DNA of 7,851 nt from Candidatus Peregrinibacteria bacterium. GTDB lineage: Bacteria > Patescibacteriota > Gracilibacteria > UM-FILTER-43-11. The notes under the pieces are model-generated. The model saw only the letters and a list, made by a program, of their open reading frames with translations. It had not been told where the DNA came from and did not search any database. Below are positions 1 to 5,234 of this stretch, in pieces (position 1 is the stretch's first letter; each line of letters begins with the position of its first letter). The stretch is from contig JAFGNE010000085.1 of NCBI GenBank assembly GCA_016927155.1, positions 1 through 7,851 of the forward strand. The letters run 5' to 3'. Both the position numbers and the translations under genes were made by a program.

Positions 1-35
1 TCCGTATAGTGGATGTTGGCAATTAGCGTTATTTT

Positions 36-1508
36 ATGAAAACAAAATTTTTTAAAACCCTTTTAATCCTGGCTATTGCCTTTCTGGCGCCGGCGGTGCT
101 TTCCGGCTGTAAGGCCAAGTGCCCCAAGCCCACGGAAAATATTCCCGGCACCAGCACGTTCAGGGCCGATTGTCCGTATGAGGAGGCGGCCGCGGGCTCC
201 GGTCAAAAAGAGCTGAATTTCTATTTCGTCCACGACAATACCGATGATTTCAAAGAGCAGATCCAGGCGTTCCAGAGCAAAAACCAGGGGGTCGTCATCC
301 GCACCAAGAAGTTCGATAACCTGCAGGAATACGAAGACGCCATCATCAACGAAATAGCCCAGGGCGAAGGGCCGGATGTTTTCATGGTCCACAACACCTG
401 GCTGCCGAAGCATTACAAAAAGCTTTTACCGTTGCCCGCCAACCAGCCTATCATCATGAGCGCCGACTTGTTCCGGCAAACGTTTTTCCAGGCGGCCACG
501 GATGATTTGATCATTGATGAAAAAGTTTACGGCATGCCGATGAGCATCGATAACTTGGCCGTTTTTTACAACAAGGCCTATTTCCGTGATTTGCTCACGG
601 CGGACAGGCCGTCCGACTTGTGGGAAGGCATCAAAGAACAGGTGGCCACACTCACCAAGCGCAATAACAGCCCCGAACGGTTCGCCCTGGCCGGCATGGC
701 CATGGGCCGCGCGGATAACATATCGAGCGCTATTGATATCCTCTACGCCCTGATGCTGGAATACGGCGTGGGGTTTTATGATGAAAAAGAGGAAAAAGCC
801 ATTTTTGCCGATGGCGGCGCTGTGGGGCAGGAGGCACCTGGCGTTTCCGCCCTTACCCTTTTTACCAGTTTCGCCCTTTCCACCTATAAGCATTCCAGCT
901 GGAACGACACCATTACCGGTTACGCGCCGGAAGAAAAGGAAATCAACCCTTTTGTGCGCGGCAAAGTGGCCATGGTTATCGGTTATCCTTATTTATATAG
1001 CGCTATCCAGCAGGGCATTGAAAACCAGCAGCGGAGCGGCAGCCAGCACATTGACCTGAAAGATGTTGGCGTCGCGCCTTTCCCGCAGCTTGTAAGCGGC
1101 ACGGAAGCCACCAAGCGCGACACGTACGCCAGTTATTTTCCGCTGGTGGTGGCGCGCACCACCAAGTACCCGCAGGAAGCGTGGTCTTTCGTCCAATTTA
1201 TGACGTCCGCTGACGCGCTCCAGACCTATTACAAAAAAACCCATCGTCCCACCAGCCGCAGGGACATGATTGACGAACAGCAGACCGATCCCATTTTTGG
1301 CGCTTTCGCTTACCAGGCTTCTTTCGCCAAAAGTTTCAAGGTTTTTGACGCCACCGCCTATAACAAAATTTTCTCGGACGCCATCCAGCAGGTGGTCATG
1401 AATATGGCCACGCCTGAAGAGGCGCTGAAACAGGCGCAGGATAAAATTACCTGTGTCATCCGCAAACAAAAAGGCCTGGCGGGTTCGGAAACGGATTGCG
1501 GCATCTGA
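36..1508 (+). CDS. Extracellular solute-binding lipoprotein (ABC sugar-binding, SBP family 1/8 type)
   Basis: Predicted lipid-anchored substrate-capture protein of the family that feeds ABC importers for sugars or oligosaccharides, 490 residues, within the usual size for the family. Residues 1-24 are a Lys-rich start plus hydrophobic core, followed by a clear lipobox L22-S23-G24-C25, so signal peptidase II should cut before Cys25. The mature part reads like a periplasmic-binding fold: ELNFYFVHD near 59-67, a 'GPDVFMVHNTWLP' segment typical of 'PDVf....w...' in these proteins, 'VYGMPMSIDNLAVFYNK' (the family's 'yg.P......l.yNk' hinge region), 'FVRGKVAMVIGYP' and 'EAWSFVQFMTS'. Besides the lipid Cys, four cysteines lie near the ends: C29, C46, C473 and C488. 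No permease or ATPase gene is adjacent, so its transporter partner is not visible. The ATG at 36 is chosen because it starts the signal peptide. There is no clear Shine-Dalgarno sequence; a TATAGT at 5-10 could be a -10 box but is unsupported. Substrate unknown. Confidence 0.9.
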   Translation: MKTKFFKTLLILAIAFLAPAVLSGCKAKCPKPTENIPGTSTFRADCPYEEAAAGSGQKELNFYFVHDNTDDFKEQIQAFQSKNQGVVIRTKKFDNLQEYEDAIINEIAQGEGPDVFMVHNTWLPKHYKKLLPLPANQPIIMSADLFRQTFFQAATDDLIIDEKVYGMPMSIDNLAVFYNKAYFRDLLTADRPSDLWEGIKEQVATLTKRNNSPERFALAGMAMGRADNISSAIDILYALMLEYGVGFYDEKEEKAIFADGGAVGQEAPGVSALTLFTSFALSTYKHSSWNDTITGYAPEEKEINPFVRGKVAMVIGYPYLYSAIQQGIENQQRSGSQHIDLKDVGVAPFPQLVSGTEATKRDTYASYFPLVVARTTKYPQEAWSFVQFMTSADALQTYYKKTHRPTSRRDMIDEQQTDPIFGAFAYQASFAKSFKVFDATAYNKIFSDAIQQVVMNMATPEEALKQAQDKITCVIRKQKGLAGSETDCGI

Positions 1509-1527
1509 TTTTATTCAAGATGATTGC

Positions 1528-1560
1528 GATTATTGCGAGCCCACTTCCTTCCCAATAATC
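1528..1560. repeat. 8-bp inverted repeat, GATTATTG / CAATAATC
   Basis: GATTATTG at 1528-1535 is the exact reverse complement of CAATAATC at 1553-1560, with a 17-nt loop; a second possible partner CAATAATC lies at 1580-1587. It sits 20 bp downstream of the lipoprotein gene's stop. The AT-rich stem and absence of a following T-run make it a poor intrinsic terminator. It may simply be another, inverted, copy of the neighbouring 9-bp repeat unit. Confidence 0.5.
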
Positions 1561-1588
1561 CTGATAATCGCCATAATCCCAATAATCT
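1553..1588. repeat. Tandem 9-bp repeat, four copies (core ATAATC)
   Basis: The hexamer ATAATC recurs at 1555, 1564, 1573 and 1582, exactly 9 bp apart, within units CAATAATCC, TGATAATCG, CCATAATCC and CAATAATCT. The array fills the end of the spacer and stops immediately before the TTG start at 1589. Each unit contains NATAAT, a 5/6 match to the bacterial -10 hexamer. Role unknown: a slipped-strand minisatellite, a protein-binding array, or a stack of weak promoter -10 elements are all possible. Confidence 0.8.
1572..1577 (+). promoter_or_regulatory. Possible -10 box CATAAT for the ligase gene
   Basis: CATAAT matches TATAAT at five of six positions and leaves 11 nt before the TTG at 1589, the same gap seen between the perfect TATAAT at 5218-5223 and the ftsW start. 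Transcription would begin about 5 nt before the start codon, giving a nearly leaderless message. No convincing -35 hexamer is present, and the box is one of four equivalent hexamers in the tandem repeat, so this is tentative. Confidence 0.3.
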
Positions 1589-2830
1589 TTGTTAAATAAA
1601 ATCATTCAAATCCTTTGGGCCGCGTTCCTTTTCACTTTTCCGTTCTCGGTCCGGTTTTTGGTATACGAGCAGGCTTCTTACCGGTTTGGGAACTTTAACC
1701 CGTGGGTGACGGGGTTTATTTATTTACCGGAGATTTTATTAGGGGCCATTTTTATATTGTGGATTATCCGCAAAACGGTTAGCGGGGGGCGGTTAGAGGG
1801 GGGCAAATTCTTTCCCCTTTCCCTTTTTCTTTTTTTGTTTTTATTGAACGCGGCGGTTGTCACGTTTTTTAGGGGCGATGTTGTTTTGCTTGGGTTTTTT
1901 CTCCTGCGGATCGCGGAAGCTGTCATCGTCTATTTACTCATTGCCGATGAAGTGTTGCCGGCGCCCACCGTTATCCGGATTTTGCTTTACGGCGCGCTGT
2001 TCCAGCTGGCCCTCGGTTACCTGCAATGGTACCTCAACCATTCGCTCCATTTGTCGATTATCGGTGAACAAACCCTGGGCGGCGACGTTTTGGGTGTGGC
2101 GAAAAATGATGTGGCTGAAGGCGTGAAACAAATACGGCCTTACGGCACCTTCCTCCATCCGAATATCCTCGCCGCCTACCTTTTGGCCATTCTTTTCATC
2201 AGCCTGCGTTATTTGCGCGGCCGGTCTCTCGCCTTTTGGCTTATCCTCCTTACCGCCGGCATATGGTTTACGGGCAGCCGCGCGGTCGCCCTGGCTGTCA
2301 TCGCCTGTTTTTTTATGCTGATTATTTTTGCCTACGTGAAAGAACTGAAAAACCGTAAGTCCGTTATTGTGGCCGCCTTACTCCTTTTGCTTGCCGTGAA
2401 CGCCTGGTTTTTTGCCAATAGCTCCGCTATCCGCACGGGCGATCCTTCATGGCAGGAGCGGCTAAACCAAAATGTCATCAGCCGTGAAATGGTTTTGGCG
2501 CGGCCTTTGGGCATCGGCGTTTTCAATTTCACCCTGGAAATGGAAAATTTTGCCGCAGAAAAATTATCGCCTTGGGAATTCCAGCCCGTGCACAACACTT
2601 ATTTTCTCATCGCTAACGAAACCGGCTTCCAGGGACTCCTTATTTTATTCGCCGCCATTATCTTTTTCTTTTGGAAGCGCTGGGAAGGGGAATACGCTCT
2701 TCCGCTCATGGCTTTTATCCTTGTGACGCCGTTCGACCATTACCTATGGGATAGCTTCACGGGGATGATTTTAGTTGCCATTGTTTTAGCATCGCTTAGA
2801 ATGAAACAGGAAGTAAATCCTGTTCCATGA
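1589..2830 (+). CDS. O-antigen ligase/polymerase family membrane protein (Wzy_C-type)
   Basis: Polytopic membrane protein of 413 residues with the hallmarks of the O-antigen ligase (WaaL)/Wzy_C family, which moves lipid-linked glycans onto an acceptor, or polymerises them, on the outer face of the cytoplasmic membrane. Seen: about ten or more hydrophobic segments; 'RPYGTFLHPN' at 183-192, a family signature; 'GSRA' at 229-232 after a membrane helix; a large extracytoplasmic loop at about 273-335 containing 'RPLGIGVFNF' (305-314); then 'VHNTYFLIANETGFQGL' (334-350), where H335-N336 and E344 match the conserved loop-end motif. The C-terminal 'PFDHYLWDSFTGM' is also typical. The start is TTG at 1589: an in-frame TAA lies at 1583-1585 and there is no ATG near the first helix, so TTG is the best choice but is not proven. 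Its stop overlaps the next start (ATGA, 2827-2830), suggesting translational coupling. Acceptor (polysaccharide, lipid or protein) cannot be told from sequence. Confidence 0.85.
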   Translation: MLNKIIQILWAAFLFTFPFSVRFLVYEQASYRFGNFNPWVTGFIYLPEILLGAIFILWIIRKTVSGGRLEGGKFFPLSLFLFLFLLNAAVVTFFRGDVVLLGFFLLRIAEAVIVYLLIADEVLPAPTVIRILLYGALFQLALGYLQWYLNHSLHLSIIGEQTLGGDVLGVAKNDVAEGVKQIRPYGTFLHPNILAAYLLAILFISLRYLRGRSLAFWLILLTAGIWFTGSRAVALAVIACFFMLIIFAYVKELKNRKSVIVAALLLLLAVNAWFFANSSAIRTGDPSWQERLNQNVISREMVLARPLGIGVFNFTLEMENFAAEKLSPWEFQPVHNTYFLIANETGFQGLLILFAAIIFFFWKRWEGEYALPLMAFILVTPFDHYLWDSFTGMILVAIVLASLRMKQEVNPVP

Positions 2831-3858
2831 AAGCCATTTACCACACTAAATCACAGAAAGAAACAATCGGGCTTGGTGAACGTTTGGGCCGGTTTTTGAA
2901 AGGCGGCGATAACATACTTCTTTTTGGCGAATTAGGATCCGGCAAAACCCATTTTGTGAAAGGAATCGCAAAGGGGCTAGGTGTTGATAAAATTATCAAA
3001 AGCCCCACTTTTGCTTATGTGAACCGTTATCCCGTTACCGCTGGGACTTTGTACCATTACGACCTATATCGGTTGAGCGTTGGTGATGATGTTTCGTCGT
3101 TGGGTTTGTTTGAAACGTTGGAAGACCCAAAGGCCATTAATGTGATTGAATGGGCAGATAGGATAGCCGATTTACCGGAACAGCATATTCGCGTTGATTT
3201 TGAGGCGGGCGAGAGTGAACACGCCATTGCCATTGAATTCTTTGATCCTGAAACGGCGCCGGAATCGGTTGTCGAAAAATTCTATAAACATTGGTCCACG
3301 CCCCTGCATGTCCGCGAACACTGTGAAATGGTGGCAAAAATGGCGATGGAAGTCGCTGATAAACTGATCGGCCGGGGCGAAATTGTGAACCTCAACCTGC
3401 TTTATCCCGCGGCCATGCTGCATGACCTGTGCCGGTTGTGCGATTTTTATGAATTAGAACGCGGACATTTTAAAGAAAAAGTCACTGAAGCGAAGTGGAA
3501 AAAATGGAATGGGCAGTGGAACAAATTCCGCGGCCAGGCCCACGACGATATCGCGTCCGATTTCCTTATTAAACAAGGGTACCCCAAAACTGCCGAAGTC
3601 GTCCGCTTGCACAAGTCCAATCTCATCGTCGAAGAAGCGCGCGGATATGATTCTTGGGAAAAGAAAATCCTTTTTTACGCGGATAAGCGTGTGCTCCACA
3701 ATCGCGTCGTCAGCCTGGCCGAACGTTTTGAGGACGGCCGCGAACGGCACGGAAAATTTAACGACGAAAAAACCAAGCGCCTGTTCCAAGAAGTGGAGAA
3801 GAGGACGTTTGAGCTGGAGAAGGAATTGGGCTATCGCTTTTGTGTCATTCCTGCGTAA
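2827..3858 (+). CDS. tsaE: TsaE-HD fusion: t6A-biosynthesis ATPase plus HD-domain phosphohydrolase
   Basis: 343-residue two-domain cytoplasmic protein. Residues 1 to about 140 are TsaE (YjeE), the ATPase that works with TsaB/TsaD to make threonylcarbamoyladenosine at position 37 of ANN-decoding tRNAs. Seen: Walker A G34-ELGSGKT-41, switch-like SPTF 59-62, HYDLYRL 77-83 with D79, and the IEWAD motif with E108-W109. Residues from about 150 carry an HD metal-dependent phosphohydrolase signature: H161/H165, H199-D200 (AAMLHDLCR), H239-D240, H262 and D286 in a 'FYADKRV' motif, so the metal ligands look intact. TsaE alone is about 150 residues, so the protein is more than twice the usual length. 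By hand count, GC at third codon positions is 61/140 in the TsaE part and 80/140 in the next 140 codons. It overlaps the ligase gene by 4 bp. The last residues, VIPA, and the TAA stop are contributed by a palindromic repeat (3844-3870). TsaE assignment is firm; the HD substrate is unknown. Confidence 0.92.
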   Translation: MKAIYHTKSQKETIGLGERLGRFLKGGDNILLFGELGSGKTHFVKGIAKGLGVDKIIKSPTFAYVNRYPVTAGTLYHYDLYRLSVGDDVSSLGLFETLEDPKAINVIEWADRIADLPEQHIRVDFEAGESEHAIAIEFFDPETAPESVVEKFYKHWSTPLHVREHCEMVAKMAMEVADKLIGRGEIVNLNLLYPAAMLHDLCRLCDFYELERGHFKEKVTEAKWKKWNGQWNKFRGQAHDDIASDFLIKQGYPKTAEVVRLHKSNLIVEEARGYDSWEKKILFYADKRVLHNRVVSLAERFEDGRERHGKFNDEKTKRLFQEVEKRTFELEKELGYRFCVIPA

Positions 3859-3915
3859 GCAGGAATCCAGGTCTAAAAGACCTAAGTGCTGGATTCCCGC
3901 TTTCGCGGGAATGAC
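3844..3915. repeat. REP/BIME-like pair of inverted palindromes (VIPAKAGIQ-type repeat)
   Basis: Two 27-nt arms, 3844-3870 and 3889-3915, are inverted copies of each other with 24 of 27 positions matching. Each arm is itself palindromic: ATTCCTGC-GTAA-GCAGGAAT (3847-3866) and ATTCCCGC-TTTC-GCGGGAAT (3893-3912), both 8-bp stems. The spacer holds a small hairpin, AGGTCT-AAA-AGACCT (3869-3883). This is the widespread repeat that translates as 'VIPAKAGIQ' when read as protein, similar in style to REP/BIME elements mobilised by RAYT transposases and to Neisseria dRS3. It lies between convergent genes and may block read-through from both sides, but there is no T-run after the stems. The left arm overlaps the end of the tsaE-HD fusion gene. 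Confidence 0.85.
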
Positions 3916-3923
3916 AAAAAGGG

Positions 3924-3936
3924 GCGGGAATGACAA
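3924..3936. repeat. Partial third copy of the palindromic repeat
   Basis: GCGGGAATGACAA repeats exactly the sequence at 3905-3917, the outer half of the right palindrome and its flank. It could be a remnant of a further repeat unit or a short duplication made when the element moved. It ends 8 bp before the stop codon of the - strand membrane-protein gene. Confidence 0.6.
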
Positions 3937-3944
3937 TCCAAACC

Positions 3945-4679
3945 TTATTTTTCCTGCTCCTCCCCCTCTTCATCTTCATCTTTCGGTTCCACTTCCGTGT
4001 CGCCGCCCAGGTCGGTGGCCGTACTTAAGGCGTCTATTCCGTAGTAACGGAGAAAGTTATCGTAAATCAATTCCGTAAATCCGCCTGTTACCTGCAAAAT
4101 CAGCCATACGGCGGGCATGGCGCCAAACGTGATGGCAAGCTGTATGGTCCCTTTACTGCCGCCGACGGCCAGCACAATAAAGGCGAACGTGATGGCGATA
4201 AAGATACCAAGAGCGGAACTGTAAATCCCCAAAAGCGAATATTCCCCGCCCGCCAGCGTTTCCATGATCACCGAAGAGATGAAGGCGCTCAGGAGGAAGT
4301 GGAACGCCACCACGCCGATGGTCACGTCCAGCGAAATGCCGATGAGATAAATAGGAATCGTGAAGAGGAAGAGGATCAGGTTGAACATGAAAATATGCGT
4401 CAGGATCGTCTTCCTGCGGCTATATTTGGCGTTATCCATAAACGTCACCATCAGCGCCGTTATCGTGTTGGCCGTGAGCGTGCCCACAAAGGCCATCAGG
4501 ATGATGACAAAAACGGAAAGCGAAGTGGCCTGGTCGCCCGAAGGCACCAGGGAAAGCATGATGAAATAAATCACAAAGGTGGCCAGCGTGCCGGCCACGC
4601 CGCCTGTAAGGCCGCTTAAAAGGCGCATCACAAAAAGGCCAAAGGTAAGCGGGCGTTTTTCGGTAAGTTGTTCAGCCAT
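3945..4679 (-). CDS. Six-helix membrane protein of unknown function with acidic tail
   Basis: I do not recognise this 244-residue protein. Visible structure: a short charged N-terminus, then six hydrophobic segments at about 22-45, 53-78, 93-115, 119-141, 148-171 and 177-198, an amphipathic stretch 'TELIYDNFLRYYGIDAL' (202-218), and a strongly acidic C-terminal tail from about 227 (EVEPKDEDEEGEEQEK). Positive residues K85, R88, R89 and K90 fall in the loop between helices 2 and 3; by the positive-inside rule this suggests both ends and this loop are cytoplasmic. No catalytic motif is evident. It starts 23 bp after lspA on the same strand, so the two probably share a transcript. The ATG at 4677-4679 is the only good start before helix 1; no Shine-Dalgarno sequence is visible. 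The gene ends next to the REP-like repeat. A scaffold or transporter-like role is possible but unsupported. Confidence 0.8.
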   Translation of the reverse strand: MAEQLTEKRPLTFGLFVMRLLSGLTGGVAGTLATFVIYFIMLSLVPSGDQATSLSVFVIILMAFVGTLTANTITALMVTFMDNAKYSRRKTILTHIFMFNLILFLFTIPIYLIGISLDVTIGVVAFHFLLSAFISSVIMETLAGGEYSLLGIYSSALGIFIAITFAFIVLAVGGSKGTIQLAITFGAMPAVWLILQVTGGFTELIYDNFLRYYGIDALSTATDLGGDTEVEPKDEDEEGEEQEK

Positions 4680-4702
4680 CGTTTTTACGTTTTAAGGGGT
4701 AT

Positions 4703-5167
4703 TTATTTTGGATCAACTAATAACAGCCCAAATAATAATACAAGTCCGACCGTAATGCCAATATCCGCGACATTAAAAACGGGAAAAGGCTTTAGGGCGA
4801 TAAAGTCGATGACATAGCCAAAAAAGACCCTGTCGGCCAAATTGCCCACCGCGCCGCCAATAATGACGCCCAGCAGGGCCGATCGCAGGCATTGCCGTTT
4901 TTTCCCCGCGCCGATAAAACCCCATCCGATTTTTACCAGTAAACTGATAATGACTGCCGAAGCCAGGATTTGGACGATGAGGGGTATAGGGATGCCGAAA
5001 GCGATGCCATTATTGGTATGGAGGGTGAAATAGAAATAATTCCTGACTAAAACCGCCGGCTTAAAGAACGGGCTCGCGGCCCACGCTTTTGAAAAAAAGT
5101 CCAAAAAGAGCAGGATTGAACCTGCCGCCACCGCTACGCATACGTTTTGTTTTTGGTCATGTTTCAT
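4703..5167 (-). CDS. lspA: Lipoprotein signal peptidase (signal peptidase II)
   Basis: Integral-membrane aspartyl protease that removes the signal peptide of diacylglyceryl-modified prolipoproteins. Numbered from the longer possible start at 5197 (164 residues), motifs run in family order: DFFSK (33-37, the usual 'D..sK' of helix 1), 'NNGIAFG' (62-68), 'GGAVGNLADR' (114-123), 'VIDFI' with catalytic-type D131, and 'FPVFNVADIGIT' with the second catalytic-type D145. Four hydrophobic helices are present and length is normal. I chose the internal ATG at 5165-5167 (154 residues, MKHDQKQN) because homologues begin with a short charged stretch before helix 1; the ATG at 5195-5197 would add ten non-hydrophobic residues (MFSLPDNGLT) and cannot be excluded. 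It is divergent from ftsW and followed after 23 bp by the unknown membrane protein. The lipoprotein at 36-1508 is a natural substrate. Confidence 0.93.
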   Translation of the reverse strand: MKHDQKQNVCVAVAAGSILLFLDFFSKAWAASPFFKPAVLVRNYFYFTLHTNNGIAFGIPIPLIVQILASAVIISLLVKIGWGFIGAGKKRQCLRSALLGVIIGGAVGNLADRVFFGYVIDFIALKPFPVFNVADIGITVGLVLLFGLLLVDPK

Positions 5168-5215
5168 GGTAAGCCCATTGTCGGGTAGGGAAAACATTTA
5201 GGCAAGGAAAAATCG

Positions 5216-5221
5216 TGTATA
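5216..5221 (-). promoter_or_regulatory. Possible -10 box TATACA for lspA
   Basis: Read on the - strand, 5221 to 5216 is TATACA, a 5/6 match to the -10 consensus, overlapping the + strand TATAAT of ftsW. It would start transcription about 12 nt before the upstream lspA ATG (5197) or about 42 nt before the preferred ATG (5167). No clear -35 was seen. The two divergent operons would share one short promoter region. Confidence 0.3.
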
Positions 5222-5223
5222 AT
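5218..5223 (+). promoter_or_regulatory. Consensus -10 box TATAAT of ftsW
   Basis: TATAAT is a perfect match to the primary sigma-factor -10 hexamer, preceded by TG. Only 11 nt separate it from the ATG at 5235, so transcription should begin about 5 nt before the start codon and leave no room for a Shine-Dalgarno sequence. Positions 16-18 bp upstream show no good -35 hexamer. Confidence 0.55.
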
Positions 5224-5234
5224 GGCGGTGCCCT

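Noticed and set aside
5..10. TATAGT as promoter of the solute-binding lipoprotein
   Set aside because: Five of six match, but the window starts here, no -35 can be judged and the spacing to the ATG (25 nt) gives no support.
1720..1926. Small antisense open frames inside the ligase, FtsW and MurG genes
   Set aside because: They lie in shadow frames of genes with strong family motifs, and show Arg/Lys/Pro-rich translations with no recognisable domain.
3893..3915. Right palindrome as a classical intrinsic terminator
   Set aside because: The 8-bp GC-rich stem is good, but no T-run follows on either strand; kept only as a repeat with possible barrier function.
3454..3936. 160-codon open frame on the - strand beginning MSFPPLFVIPAKAGIQ
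   Set aside because: Its start is the palindromic repeat read as protein and the rest is antisense to the well-supported HD domain.
3509..4078. 189-codon + strand open frame across the convergent junction
   Set aside because: It is out of frame with the TsaE-HD gene, passes through the repeat (FLRKQESR / WIPAFAGMT pattern) and runs antisense into the membrane-protein gene; low-complexity Ser/Arg content, no domain.
5168..5197. Longer lspA start at 5197
   Set aside because: Adds ten residues (MFSLPDNGLT) absent from the usual family N-terminus; no ribosome-binding site distinguishes the two, so it remains possible.
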